64,000 nucleotides of DNA from JAATGA01 sp047605605 (GTDB lineage: Bacteria; Pseudomonadota; Alphaproteobacteria; Rhodobacterales; Rhodobacteraceae): the NCBI GenBank assembly GCA_047605605.1, contig JASGFG010000006.1:1-64000 (forward strand), read 5' to 3'. Of the stretch, positions 43,154-52,790 are shown in pieces (the stretch's first letter is position 1; the number at the start of each line of letters is the position of its first letter). The notes under the pieces were generated by a model. It made no database searches. It was not told where the DNA came from and saw only the letters and a list, made by a program, of their open reading frames with translations. The position numbers were made by a program, and so were the translations under genes.

Positions 43154-44536
43154 TCAGGCGACCGCTTCGGCCTGCCTGCGCGAGAACGCGCCGCGCCATT
43201 TCGCGCCGGCATGGCGGCCGGGAAGATGCGCGCTGCCGGTGATCTTTTCGCGCAGCGATCCTTCGCGATAGTCGGTTTTCGCCAGCCCGTGCTTGCGCAA
43301 TTCGGGCAGCAGATGCTCGGCAATGTCCACGTAAGAATCGGGGATCAGAAAGTTCACCAGATTGATGCCGTCGATCCCGGCCTCTTGCCAGCGGCGCAGG
43401 AAGGGCACCGCCTGTTCGGGCGTGCCGACAAACCGGCTGTGCCGCCGGATCAGCAGTCGCCCCAGATCGCCCACCGTCGGCTCGCGCCCCGGCGTGGCCT
43501 GCCGGAGCCAGTTGATGTGGCTTTGCCCGCCGTTGGTGCGGATGTCCTTCAGCGGCGTGTCGGCGGCATAAGGCTCGCCCGTGTCCTGATCCACGCCCAG
43601 ATTGGCATGGGCCAGGAACCCCTCGGCGCTAAGGTATTCCTCATAGTCGCGCAGTTTCGCCTGCGCCTCGGCCTCGGTCGAACCCAGGATGAAGCTCATC
43701 CCCTGAAAGAACCGGATGTCCCCGGCATTCCGCCCCTCGGCCACCGCAAGGGCGCGGGTGTCGGCGATCAGATCGCTCGCCGCCTCGGGCGTGGGGGGCG
43801 AGATGAACTGCCCTTCGGCATGGCGGGCGGCAAAGCCGCGCCCCGCCCCGGACGAACCCGCCTGAAACAGAAAGGGTGTCCGTTGCAGCGAGGGCGAGGG
43901 CAGATGCGGCCCCTCGACCTGATAGCGCGGGCCGCGGTGGTGGATCTTGTGGATCAGCGACGGATCGCCGAACAGCCCGGTTTTCTTGTCGCGCAGCGAG
44001 GCGCCGTCGTCCCACGACCCTTCCCACAGCTTGTAGACCACCTCCATATATTCCTCGGCCCATTCATACCGCGCATCATGTTCGGTCAGCCGGTCCAGAC
44101 CAAAGTTTCGCGCCGCATTTTCCTGCGTCGAGGTGACGATGTTCCAGGCGATCCGCCCGCGCGCGATATGGTCCAGCGTGGACACCCGGCGCGCGAATTC
44201 AAACGGGTGCGACTGGAGGATCGACGAGGTGAAGGCCAGCCCCAGATGTTCGGTATGCGTGGCCAGCGCCGCCACCAGAACCGACGGATCGTTCGAGGGG
44301 ATCTGCAACCCTTCGCGCACGTTCAGGTCATAATTGCCGTTCAGCGGGCCATAGAGGCCCACCACATCGGCAAAGAAGATCACGTCGAATTTCGCCTTTT
44401 CCAGCGTTTTCGCAACGTCGATCCACAGGTTCACATCGTCGAACCTGTGCTGTTGCGCCGCCGGATGCCGCCACATCCCATGCTGGATGTGCGAACAGGT
44501 GTTCATGACAAAGGCGTTGAAAAGCAGTTCGGTCAT
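43154..44536 (-). CDS. LLM-class flavin monooxygenase, NtaA/SnaA/DszA type (2)
   Basis: It has 460 residues. Motifs are FNAFVMNTCSHIQHGMWRHP, FDVIFFADVVGLYG, RRVSTLDHIARGRIAWNIVT and PFLFQAGSSGAGRGFAARHAE. FMNH2-dependent cleavage of a C-S or C-N bond is expected. The start overlaps the stop of the SfnB/DszC-like gene (ATGA), a coupling that resembles DszA/DszC pairs acting on the same substrate. Last gene of the peptide-transporter-type operon. Confidence 0.9.
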   Translation of the reverse strand: MTELLFNAFVMNTCSHIQHGMWRHPAAQQHRFDDVNLWIDVAKTLEKAKFDVIFFADVVGLYGPLNGNYDLNVREGLQIPSNDPSVLVAALATHTEHLGLAFTSSILQSHPFEFARRVSTLDHIARGRIAWNIVTSTQENAARNFGLDRLTEHDARYEWAEEYMEVVYKLWEGSWDDGASLRDKKTGLFGDPSLIHKIHHRGPRYQVEGPHLPSPSLQRTPFLFQAGSSGAGRGFAARHAEGQFISPPTPEAASDLIADTRALAVAEGRNAGDIRFFQGMSFILGSTEAEAQAKLRDYEEYLSAEGFLAHANLGVDQDTGEPYAADTPLKDIRTNGGQSHINWLRQATPGREPTVGDLGRLLIRRHSRFVGTPEQAVPFLRRWQEAGIDGINLVNFLIPDSYVDIAEHLLPELRKHGLAKTDYREGSLREKITGSAHLPGRHAGAKWRGAFSRRQAEAVA

Positions 44537-45792
44537 TCCGCAGCCTCGGCAAGTTGGGGGTGTTTCACGCCGACGCTCCACGCGAGGTCGGGCAGCCGGT
44601 CGTTGACATGGAAATCGCCCACGATCCGGGCGCGATAGACCACGGGGTTGTGCGACAGGACGACACGCGCGTTGCGCCAGTGGCGGTCCAGCGCCGTGCC
44701 CTCGCGCACCGCCGACGCGCCGAGCGCGTTGAAAAGCTGACTGCCCGCGCGCAGGACCAGATCTGCAACGACGATCTGCACCTTGTTCACCGCAATCTCC
44801 AGTGGGCCGGCCAGCTCCGCCGCGGCCTGCCGATCACCGGCATGGACAAGCTGCCCCAAGGCGGTGAACCGCGCTGCCAGATCCTGCACCAGCACCACCG
44901 CCGCATGGGACTGGGCGGCGATTTCGCCGACCACCTGTTTCAGCTGCGGATCATCGCGGGCTAGATCGCTGTTGCCATGCGAATAGACGCGCGAGCGCAC
45001 CTTCAACGCCCCTGCCGTCTCGTCCACGATGGTTTTCGAGATACCGGCCAGAACCGACAGCAGCACCGTCTGATAGACCGCCCCCAGATAGGGCAGCCGG
45101 TCCGTCCGCGGCTGAATATCCTCGGCCTCGACCGGGACGGCGGCAAAGCGGGTGGTGCCGGTGCCGGTGAGTTTCTGGCCAAAGCCATCCCAATCGTCCT
45201 GCACATCCACGCCGGGATGGTGGCGGCTGACCAGAATGCTGGACTGCACCTCGCCATCGGGCAGGACTTGCGTGACGGACACGTCGATCCAGTCGGCGAA
45301 GATCGTGCCGGTGGAATAGAATTTCACCCCGTCCAGCCGCCAGCCGCCGCGACCATCCTGCGTGACCAGCGTGCCCTTGCGGCCAAGCTCTGCCTCGCCC
45401 GGTTCGGTCGAGGCATTGCCCACGATCTCGCCCCGGCCAAAGCGCGCCAGCCATTTGTCGCGCACCGGCCCGGCAGGAGAGGCCAGCCGTTCCTCGACCA
45501 CGGCGAAATGGCCCCGGAAAAGATGGGCGATGTTCGGATCGGCGGCCGCAAGGTCGATCAGCAGCGAAAAGGCCGCCCGTTCATCCAGACCATAGCCACC
45601 AAGCGCGCGTGGAATGCGCAGCGCGCCAAAGCCCGCATCCTTCAGCCAGCCGACCTGTTCCTGCGGCAGGACGCGGGTCTGTTCGCGCGCGACCGTGCCT
45701 GCGGCGATCCGCGCGAAAAGCGGGGGGAATACCGCCGCGGCATCCGCGCGTGGCGGGCTGGCGGCGTCGATCTGGGCAAAAGCTCGGGTCAT
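44533..45792 (-). CDS. Acyl-CoA-dehydrogenase-fold flavin monooxygenase, SfnB/DszC type
   Basis: It has 419 residues. The fold is of acyl-CoA dehydrogenase type (LRIPRALGGYGLDERAAF, FYSTGTIFADWI, GTALDRHWRNARVVLSHNPV), but the usual catalytic Glu motif is absent and the C-terminus matches flavin-dependent sulfur monooxygenases such as DszC or SfnB. These use FMNH2 and O2 to oxidise sulfur compounds. It overlaps both neighbours by four bases (ATGA). Substrate unknown; an organosulfide or sulfone taken up by the adjacent transporter is likely. Confidence 0.85.
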   Translation of the reverse strand: MTRAFAQIDAASPPRADAAAVFPPLFARIAAGTVAREQTRVLPQEQVGWLKDAGFGALRIPRALGGYGLDERAAFSLLIDLAAADPNIAHLFRGHFAVVEERLASPAGPVRDKWLARFGRGEIVGNASTEPGEAELGRKGTLVTQDGRGGWRLDGVKFYSTGTIFADWIDVSVTQVLPDGEVQSSILVSRHHPGVDVQDDWDGFGQKLTGTGTTRFAAVPVEAEDIQPRTDRLPYLGAVYQTVLLSVLAGISKTIVDETAGALKVRSRVYSHGNSDLARDDPQLKQVVGEIAAQSHAAVVLVQDLAARFTALGQLVHAGDRQAAAELAGPLEIAVNKVQIVVADLVLRAGSQLFNALGASAVREGTALDRHWRNARVVLSHNPVVYRARIVGDFHVNDRLPDLAWSVGVKHPQLAEAAE

Positions 45793-47429
45793 GCGGGGAC
45801 CTCCTTTGGGATCAGCCGCGGGACGGCGGCGATCAGGGAACGGGTGTAGGGATGTTGAGGGTTATCCAGCACGGCCTCGGTCGGCCCGGTCTCGACCACT
45901 TCGCCGTCCTTCATCACCATGATGCGGTCGCTAACATGGCGAACGACGCCAAGGTCGTGGCTGATGAAGACATAGGCAACGCCGGTCTGCCGCTGGATGT
46001 CGGACAGCAGGTCCAGAACCTGCGCCTGAATCGAGACATCCAGCGCCGAGACCGGCTCGTCGCAGATGATGATGTCAGGGCGCGGGGCCAAAGCGCGGGC
46101 GATGGCGACGCGTTGCCGCTGGCCGCCCGAAAGGGTCAGGGGTTTGCGATCCAGCATCGCGGCCGACAGCCCCACCTGCGCCAGCAGGTCGGTGGCGGCG
46201 GCGCGTCGTCCGGATCGCGGCAGGCCGGTGACGGACAGCGCCTCATCCAGAATGCGGCCGACAGTGTGCCGCGGGTCGAACGAGGACAAAGGGTCCTGCC
46301 AGATGACCTGTATCCTTTGCCGCATGTCGCGCAGGCGGCGACCCGTCAGCGCCGACCATGCGGTGCCGTCGATCCTGACCTCGCCCCGGTCAGGTGACAC
46401 CAGGCCCAGCAGCAGGCGCGAGGTCGTGGTTTTGCCCGAACCGGATTCCCCCACGATGCCCAGCGTCTCGCCCGCGCTCAGCGTCAGGCCAAGACCGCGC
46501 ACGACGGTCTGCCCGTGATAGGATTTCGTCAGCCCCGTGGCTTCGGCCACCAGATGCCCGGTTTCGGTCGGATGCGACGGCGCCGGCGGCACGGGGATCG
46601 AGGACAGCCGCGTGCCGCGCGGCTTGTCCGCCGGCACCGCACCGATCAACATGCGGGTATAGTCATGTCGCGGGCCGGACAGGATCTGTGCGGCGGGTCC
46701 TGTCTCGACGATTTCGCCCGCACGCATGACCGCGATCCGGTCGGCAACCTGCGCCACCGCCGCCAGATCGTGCGAGATCAGCAGAATCGCCTTACCCTCG
46801 GCCTTGAAGGTATTGAAAAGCTTCAGGATCTGCGCCTGAACCGTGACATCCAACGCCGTCGTCGGTTCATCCGCGATCAGGAGGTCGGGATCGCCTGCGA
46901 TGGCGGTGGCGATCAGTGCCCGCTGCCGCAACCCGCCCGACAGTTCATGCGGATACTGGCGGGCGCGGCGTTCGGGTTCGGGAATGCCCGCATGTGACAG
47001 GGCGCGCAGGATCGCCTGTTCCAGTTCGGCGCCGCGGAGGGGGTGATGGGCGCGGATGGCCTCGGCCACCTCGTCCGCCACCCGCTTCAGCGGGTCCAGC
47101 GACACCAGCGCATCCTGCAACACGAAACCGATGCCACGGCCGCGCAGTCGCTGCCACTGTGCCGCGCGAAACCGGGTCAGGTCACGGCCGCGGAAATGCA
47201 GCAGATCCGACTGAACCTGCGCACCGCCGCCCGCCAGCCCGATCAGGCTGCGCGCGGTGACAGACTTTCCCGATCCCGACTCGCCGACCAGCGCAAGGCA
47301 TTCACCGGCGTTCAGATCGAAATCTATGCCGCGGACCACCGGCTCGGCGCCGAAGGCAATGCGCAGGTTCCGCGCGCGGATCAGCGGGTCGTCCGCCGGG
47401 GTGGAGTCAAAGGGGGTTCGGGCGTTCAT
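45789..47429 (-). CDS. Peptide-type ABC transporter ATP-binding protein (two fused ATPase domains)
   Basis: It has 546 residues. Two complete NBDs are visible: first GESGSGKSV, LSGGLRQR, LLIADEPTTALDV; second GESGSGKTT, LSGGQRQR, IIICDEPVSALDV. This is a DppD-DppF fusion of the kind seen in GsiA (glutathione importer) and YejF. Start 47429 is used because the upstream codons belong to the next gene. It probably energises the permeases encoded just upstream. Confidence 0.93.
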   Translation of the reverse strand: MNARTPFDSTPADDPLIRARNLRIAFGAEPVVRGIDFDLNAGECLALVGESGSGKSVTARSLIGLAGGGAQVQSDLLHFRGRDLTRFRAAQWQRLRGRGIGFVLQDALVSLDPLKRVADEVAEAIRAHHPLRGAELEQAILRALSHAGIPEPERRARQYPHELSGGLRQRALIATAIAGDPDLLIADEPTTALDVTVQAQILKLFNTFKAEGKAILLISHDLAAVAQVADRIAVMRAGEIVETGPAAQILSGPRHDYTRMLIGAVPADKPRGTRLSSIPVPPAPSHPTETGHLVAEATGLTKSYHGQTVVRGLGLTLSAGETLGIVGESGSGKTTTSRLLLGLVSPDRGEVRIDGTAWSALTGRRLRDMRQRIQVIWQDPLSSFDPRHTVGRILDEALSVTGLPRSGRRAAATDLLAQVGLSAAMLDRKPLTLSGGQRQRVAIARALAPRPDIIICDEPVSALDVSIQAQVLDLLSDIQRQTGVAYVFISHDLGVVRHVSDRIMVMKDGEVVETGPTEAVLDNPQHPYTRSLIAAVPRLIPKEVPA

Positions 47430-47433
47430 TTCC

Positions 47434-48303
47434 CTATGCCTCCAGCTTTTGGCGCAGGGCCCGGCCAAAGACCGTGGCCGAAATCACCAGCGCGACTATG
47501 GCAAAGCCCGGAAACAGCCCATACCACCATGCCCGCGCCAGAAAGCTGCGCGCCGAGGCCAGCATGGCACCCCATTCGGGATCGGGCGGCGAAACGCCAA
47601 GACCTAAAAAGCTAAGCCCCGCCCCCGCCAGCGTCGTCGTGCCGATCCCGATGGTCGCAAGGACCAGCACAGGCCGCAGCGCATTCGGCAGGATATGCGC
47701 AGACAGCACCCGCCAGGGCGAAAGGCCCAGCACCCGCGCCGCCTCGACATAGCCGCTGCGGGTCACGCCAAGCGCCTGTGCCCGCACCAGCCGCGTATAG
47801 TTCGGCGCCGTGGCGATGCCGATGGCGATCATCGCGCTGTCAGCCCCCGGCCCGATGGTCGCGATCACCAAAAGCGCCAGCAGCAGTTCGGGAAAGGCCA
47901 GGCCCACGTCGACGCTGCGCATGATCGCCTGATCGGCAAGACGATGACCGATTGCCGCGGCGATCCCCAGGATCGAACCCAGCGTCAGCCCGATCAGCAC
48001 CGCGCCGAAACCAAGCCGCAGCGAGGCTCCGGCCCCGTGGACGATACGGGAAAATACATCGCGGCCGTTTTCGTCCGTCCCAAAGGGATGGGCCCACGAC
48101 GGCGGTTTCAGGATGGCGCGGGTATCCACCGCATTGGGGTCGATAAAGGTGAACAGGCCCGGCGCCAGTGCCGCCAGCACCAACAGCCCCAGCACCGTTC
48201 CCGAAAGAACCAGCGTCAGGTTTCCGGCCACCACGCGGCCCGGTGCGAACCAAAGGCGTTCGCGCGGGCTCCTACCCGAAAGCTCCAGATCCAGGGTCGT
48301 CAT
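47434..48303 (-). CDS. Peptide-type ABC transporter permease (DppC/GsiD-like)
   Basis: It has 289 residues and six transmembrane helices. Motifs are HPFGTDENGRDVFSRIVHGA, the EAA loop EAARVLGLSPWRVLSAHILPN and LGLGVSPPDPEWGAML, all typical of DppC. The start overlaps the stop of the DppB-like gene by four bases (ATGA). Confidence 0.93.
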   Translation of the reverse strand: MTTLDLELSGRSPRERLWFAPGRVVAGNLTLVLSGTVLGLLVLAALAPGLFTFIDPNAVDTRAILKPPSWAHPFGTDENGRDVFSRIVHGAGASLRLGFGAVLIGLTLGSILGIAAAIGHRLADQAIMRSVDVGLAFPELLLALLVIATIGPGADSAMIAIGIATAPNYTRLVRAQALGVTRSGYVEAARVLGLSPWRVLSAHILPNALRPVLVLATIGIGTTTLAGAGLSFLGLGVSPPDPEWGAMLASARSFLARAWWYGLFPGFAIVALVISATVFGRALRQKLEA

Positions 48304-49253
48304 GGCGTGCTCCTTCGGGCAGTCGTGACCAGCCGCGGATCGATCAGCGGATAGGCAAGATCGACCAGCATGTTGATAAGAACGAAGACCAGCGACGCCA
48401 GCAGCGTGACCCCGATCACCACCGGCATGTCCTGCCCCAGCACCGCATTCAGCAGCAGCTTTCCGATGCCCTGACGGTTGAACAGCGTCTCTGTAATGAC
48501 GGTGCCCGCCAGCAGGGTGCCGACCAGATAGCCGCCCAGTGTCAGGAACGGCACCAGGGCATGTCGAAAGGCATGGTGCAGAAGGATCGCGCCCTGCCCC
48601 TTGCCGCGCGCCCGGGCCGACAGGACAAAGGGCTGGCGCAAGGTGTCTTCCAGCGCCTCGCGCAGAACCTGAGTCAGCACCCCGGCCAGCGGCAGGCCCA
48701 GCGTCAGCGCAGGCAACACCAGCGCCAGCGGGCTGTTCCGGCTGATCGAGGGGAACCACCCCAATCCATAGGAAAACACCGACAAGAGGATCAGCCCCAG
48801 CCAAAAGGTCGGGGTCGAGGCCAGCACAAGCTCGACCAGCGATGAAATCCCCGCCACCGCCCTGCTCCGCCCGGCGGTCAGCAGCGCCAGCAGGATCGAC
48901 AGGCCGAACGCCACCGCACAGGCCGCCAGCGCCAGTTGCAGCGTCGCCCCCGCCTGTTCGGAGATCGCCGCGAACACATCAGTCTTCAGCCGATAGGAAT
49001 GGCCCAGGTCACCCCGCGCCAGCCGGCCCAGAAAGGTCAGGAATTGCCCCCAGAGCGGCTGGTCCAGCCCGTAATCCGCCCTGATCCGCGCCAGAACCTC
49101 GGGCGTGGGGTTGGCATCGGCCCCGCCCGCGATCGCCAGTGCCGGATCGCCCGGCACCGCGCGCATCGCGAAAAAGCTGACGGCGACCGTGCCCACCAGA
49201 ACCATCGCCGTCTGGGCAAGCCGGGAAAGAATGGCGGACACGCGCAGGCCCAT
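48300..49253 (-). CDS. Peptide-type ABC transporter permease (DppB/GsiC-like)
   Basis: It has 317 residues. The N-terminal helix (TAMVLVGTVAVSFFAMRAVPGDPA), RIRADYGLDQPLWGQFLTFL and the EAA loop FVLSARARGKGQGAILLHHAFRHA-like region (read in part) are family-typical. It lies three bases after the binding-protein gene. Confidence 0.93.
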   Translation of the reverse strand: MGLRVSAILSRLAQTAMVLVGTVAVSFFAMRAVPGDPALAIAGGADANPTPEVLARIRADYGLDQPLWGQFLTFLGRLARGDLGHSYRLKTDVFAAISEQAGATLQLALAACAVAFGLSILLALLTAGRSRAVAGISSLVELVLASTPTFWLGLILLSVFSYGLGWFPSISRNSPLALVLPALTLGLPLAGVLTQVLREALEDTLRQPFVLSARARGKGQGAILLHHAFRHALVPFLTLGGYLVGTLLAGTVITETLFNRQGIGKLLLNAVLGQDMPVVIGVTLLASLVFVLINMLVDLAYPLIDPRLVTTARRSTP

Positions 49254-49256
49254 CCC

Positions 49257-50861
49257 TCACTCCTCCTTCCAGACGTCGAACCAGTAGGGTTGCAGATAGG
49301 CGTAGTCGAATTTCACCCCGTGGATGCTGTGCGGGAATGCCGCCGTCCGCGGATCGCCGTAAAGCGGGATCGAGGGCACATTCTCGACCAGCAGATCCTG
49401 CGCCTTGCTGTAAAGCTGCCGGCGTTCGTCCGGGTCCGAGGAGATGCGCGCCTTTTCGACCAGATCGTCGAAAGCCGGCAACGAGAAATAGGCCGCGTTC
49501 TGCCCAAAGAGCTCCGGCTTGGGAATGTTCGCCGTCGCATAGCGCAGCCACAGCATGTCCGCCGTGTTGGAGGACCACAGCCCGGTATAGATGTCGTAGT
49601 CGCCCTTCAGCATCCGCTCGCTCAGCTGCTGCCAAGGCAAAAGCTCGATCTGGATGTCGATCCCCACGTCGCGGGCCGCGGCCTGGGCCAGTTCCGACAG
49701 GCGGCGGCGCGGCGCGTTGGTGCCGTCGGTCGGCGCGATGGCGACCAGACGCTGGCCGTCCTTCTTGCGGATGCCGTCGGAATCGCGTTCGGTCCAGCCG
49801 TCTTCATCCAGAAGCTTGTTGGCCAGCGCCGGGTCATAGACGATCTTGTCTTCGACCGCGGGGTCGTAATCGGGGGTGGACGGGGTCAGATAGCTGGCCG
49901 CCTTCCACGCGCCAAAGGACGCGGCGTCGACAATCGCGGGCCGGTCGATCGCCGCCAGCAGCGCCTTGCGCACCTTCAGGTCGTTGAACGGCGCCCGCGA
50001 ATTGTTCAGGTGCAGCGCATAAGAGGTGCCGGGCCGGATCGCCTCGATGAAACCCAGATCGGGGTTTGCCTTCACATCGGCAAAATATTGCGGCGGCACG
50101 AAATCGACGATGTCGATCTCGCCGGTCAAAAGACCGTTATAGCGCACCTCGTCCTCGCCAATGAACAAAAGGTCCAGATTGTCGACATAGGCAGGCCCCT
50201 CATGCGAACCGGGCGGCCCCCAATTGTAATCCGGGTTGCGGGTGAACTGGATATCGGACCCCTTGTTCCATTTCTTGACGATGAACGGGCCAGAGCCGAT
50301 GGGCGCATCACAGGTGGTTTCGGGGGATTCGGTAATCTGCTTCGGTGAAAGCAGTGCGAAATAGGATTGCGCCAGAATGTTGATGAAGGGCGCATAGGGC
50401 TGCTTCAGCTTCACCTCCAGCGTATATTCATCCACGATCTGCGATGAGTCATAGGGCCGCAAATAAGCCGCGCCCAACTGGGATTTCGTCGCCGGGTTGA
50501 CGATGTAATCGAAGTTGATCTTTACCGCCCCGGCATTCAGGGGCGCGCCGTCGGTGAATTTCACGCCCTTCCGGATGTGAAGCGTATAGGTCTTTCCATC
50601 TGCCGACACATCGTAACCTTCGGCCAGCCAAGGAAGGAATTTTCCATCCTCGGTCTGCCAGAACAGCGAATCCGAATAGTTCCGCGATACGATCACCCCG
50701 GCTGTCGCATTGATCAGCGGGTCGATGCAGGCGGGTTCCTGCCCGTTCGTGGCAATGACCAGATCGCCACCCTGAACCGGCTCTTCGGCAATCGCCGGCG
50801 AGGATATGGCAATGGCCGCAAGGCATATGTTGAATATCCGCTGGCGCGGGTTGGAAAGCAT
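49257..50861 (-). CDS. Peptide-type ABC transporter substrate-binding protein
   Basis: A periplasmic SBP_bac_5 protein of 534 residues. The signal peptide ends at ISSPAIA. Motifs are LVIATNGQEPACIDP, LAEGYDVSADGKTYTLHIRKGVKFTDG (read in part) and APIGSGPFIVKKWN. An in-frame ATG at 50870 sits directly on its AGGAG site; ATG 50861 has the better spacing, so I chose it. Ligand unknown; glutathione-like or other sulfur peptides fit the context. First gene of its operon. Confidence 0.9.
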   Translation of the reverse strand: MLSNPRQRIFNICLAAIAISSPAIAEEPVQGGDLVIATNGQEPACIDPLINATAGVIVSRNYSDSLFWQTEDGKFLPWLAEGYDVSADGKTYTLHIRKGVKFTDGAPLNAGAVKINFDYIVNPATKSQLGAAYLRPYDSSQIVDEYTLEVKLKQPYAPFINILAQSYFALLSPKQITESPETTCDAPIGSGPFIVKKWNKGSDIQFTRNPDYNWGPPGSHEGPAYVDNLDLLFIGEDEVRYNGLLTGEIDIVDFVPPQYFADVKANPDLGFIEAIRPGTSYALHLNNSRAPFNDLKVRKALLAAIDRPAIVDAASFGAWKAASYLTPSTPDYDPAVEDKIVYDPALANKLLDEDGWTERDSDGIRKKDGQRLVAIAPTDGTNAPRRRLSELAQAAARDVGIDIQIELLPWQQLSERMLKGDYDIYTGLWSSNTADMLWLRYATANIPKPELFGQNAAYFSLPAFDDLVEKARISSDPDERRQLYSKAQDLLVENVPSIPLYGDPRTAAFPHSIHGVKFDYAYLQPYWFDVWKEE

Positions 50862-51269
50862 TTTGCGCATCTCCTGATTCTCGGTGGCAAGGCGCGGGTC
50901 ATTGTCGAGTCGACGCGCCGCCACCCCTGTTTGCAAGCGGCAAGCTAGGACACAGGCAATCACGATATCAACGGTAGATTTTAAGTTCCGGCAAATATGG
51001 AAGATCATGCCAGCCGCGAAGTGGAATAGAGAAGAAGCCATACGAATTGCCCATGAATTGGCAAAACATCCGTTTCTCTTCGCACACCGGAAAAGACAGC
51101 CCTGCGCCGGAAACGGCCGGGTTTCGGCGAATACGAGGACAGGTCGCAGCAGTCAGCGGGATGACCCCGGTCAGAAACTGAAACGGTGCGAAAGATCGGC
51201 ACCGGAACACCAGCGGCGGCGGCAGACAGCGGAATCGACATCCTTGCCGCCCGACGGCAGCACGCAAAC
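50862..51269. other. 408-base gap between two minus-strand operons
   Basis: No convincing gene. It should contain the terminator of the GST operon and the promoter of the peptide-type operon. An AT-rich stretch at 50960-51005 (AAATCTACCG and neighbours on the minus strand) is the likely promoter; the best -35 (TTGCCG) lacks a good -10. Confidence 0.4.
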
Positions 51270-52016
51270 TCAACCCCCGATGAAAGAACGCGTTGCCCCT
51301 GCGCGCACCGGGCGCGGACGCAAATTCCGCTTTTCATGCCCCGCGGCGCCAAGCGCCCGGCTCCAATCCACCGCGTCGGCGGAAATGGCCGCCCCAGGGC
51401 GGAGGTTTGTCGCAAGAAACTCCTGCCCGGCCGCATCGTCCAGCAGGGCGGCCACCTCTGCCTGCCGCAGCAGCCAGCGGCCCCGCTCGGCAAGACGTGG
51501 CAAGGTCGCCATCACATAGGTCTTGAACGCCCCGTCCAGCACCAGAACCCGCCACAGCAAAGGCGCCAGAACCACGTCAAGGTTTGAAAGCGGCTGACGC
51601 AGCACACCCGGGTTGGCCTCGATCCCCTGCTCCAGCGGGGTCAACGCCTGATGCAGAAAATGGTGGGCCAGGTCCAGATCACGGCTGTTTCGTGCAGAGA
51701 TCAGCGCCGCCAGCCTCGGCTCTGCGTGCAAGGCCAGCGCCATCAATTCCCGATGCAGCGAAAGGCGATCCGCATGGCGCGGGTGCAGCGGCTGGTCGGG
51801 GTGCAGATCCTCGACCAGTTCGATCATCGCCAGGCTGTCGCATAGGACGGTCTTTTGCCCATCCTCTGCCAGAACGGTCAGGACAGGCTTGTCGCCCTGA
51901 TTGGCGGGAACCGATTGCAGGTCCAGAGCCGTTCCCCGTGCGCCAAGCGCCAACACGACACGCTGCGCTGTCAACGACTGTGGGCAGGCATACAGGTGAA
52001 ATCGCGGATGGGACAT
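51270..52016 (-). CDS. Glutathione S-transferase-like protein
   Basis: It has 248 residues. The thioredoxin-fold N-terminus has CPQSLTAQRVVLALGARG, where Cys/Ser would activate glutathione, and the Pro loop VLCDSLAMIELVEDLHP. A helical C-terminal domain follows. As the last gene of the S-substituted-cysteine operon it may deglutathionylate a sulfur substrate or intermediate. The C-terminus after residue 225 is atypical and rich in Arg. Confidence 0.8.
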   Translation of the reverse strand: MSHPRFHLYACPQSLTAQRVVLALGARGTALDLQSVPANQGDKPVLTVLAEDGQKTVLCDSLAMIELVEDLHPDQPLHPRHADRLSLHRELMALALHAEPRLAALISARNSRDLDLAHHFLHQALTPLEQGIEANPGVLRQPLSNLDVVLAPLLWRVLVLDGAFKTYVMATLPRLAERGRWLLRQAEVAALLDDAAGQEFLATNLRPGAAISADAVDWSRALGAAGHEKRNLRPRPVRAGATRSFIGG

Positions 52017-52033
52017 GATCTGGCGCCTCGTCG

Positions 52034-52663
52034 CTATTCGGCCGCGATCGCAAAGTCCTGACGCAGCGCAAGATAGCCACGCAATCCGGCGACGATCCGG
52101 GCATATATGCCGACCAGATCGACGATCTGGTCAAGCAGCGCCACACCCTCCGGGCACCAGCCCGCGGTCCGCAGCACCGCCTGATTTTCAGGCCTTGCAT
52201 CCTGCGGGTAAAACATCCTGCGATGCGCATGTTCCAATGCGCCCGCCAGCCGGTTGCCCAGTTCGGATCTCATCGCGGGCGCCACTTGGTACGCCGCGCC
52301 GTCCAGATCATCGACCGTCGGCACATGCCCCGGAAGCGAGCCATATGGGCCGGGGGTAGGCGAACCTTCGGCCTCGACCTCGATCAGGGCAGCCAGGGGA
52401 ATGCGTTCGGGGTTGGTGGCCCGCAACAGGCCAAGGAAATGATCGCGGGTCTGATCCTCGTCCAGCAAAGCCGCGGCAAACGCCGCGACCGCCCGCCGCT
52501 CGATCAGCGATGCCACACCCGGATCGGAGGGGTGAAGCAGTCGCCGATATTCATCCTCGATCACCCGGCGCATGTCCGCCCGGTGCCGCAGCGTGGTGTC
52601 CAGAGCGCCACCCTGCGGAATGCCCGCCAGGCGGTCGATCAGCGTCAGGTCATGCCGGATCAT
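52034..52663 (-). CDS. CMD domain protein, Avi_7170-like
   Basis: It has 209 residues. The pattern (IDRLAGIPQGGALDTTLRHR, HAHRRMFYPQDARPENQAVL, GWCPEGVALLDQIVDLVG) fits the CMD-domain family that travels with luciferase-like proteins of the KPN_01858 family, as it does here. The CxxC redox pair of AhpD-type enzymes is absent. ATG 52663 has GGGAG upstream. Role unknown; peroxide or intermediate handling for the neighbouring monooxygenase is a guess. Confidence 0.7.
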   Translation of the reverse strand: MIRHDLTLIDRLAGIPQGGALDTTLRHRADMRRVIEDEYRRLLHPSDPGVASLIERRAVAAFAAALLDEDQTRDHFLGLLRATNPERIPLAALIEVEAEGSPTPGPYGSLPGHVPTVDDLDGAAYQVAPAMRSELGNRLAGALEHAHRRMFYPQDARPENQAVLRTAGWCPEGVALLDQIVDLVGIYARIVAGLRGYLALRQDFAIAAE

Positions 52664-52746
52664 CGCGCTGCTCCCTGCGAAATCTGCCTTGAGAAAGTCT
52701 AGCAGAACCGCCTTAAAACACGACAATACAAGACGTGTTTTTTACC

Positions 52747-52779
52747 CCCCCTTTCGAGAACGTCCTTATCGAAAGGGGG
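52747..52779. repeat. Perfect 11-bp inverted repeat between LLM and CMD genes
   Basis: CCCCCTTTCGA (52747-52757) pairs with TCGAAAGGGGG (52769-52779) over eleven bases. On the transcribed (minus) strand it is followed by A-rich, not T-rich, sequence, so it is not a standard terminator. It may be an mRNA processing or stability element in the 127-base gap. Confidence 0.6.
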
Positions 52780-52790
52780 CGGGTCAAAGG

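Noticed and set aside
52747..52779. Rho-independent terminator after the CMD gene start region
   Set aside because: On the transcribed strand the hairpin is followed by A-rich sequence, so it lacks the U-tract; kept only as an inverted repeat.
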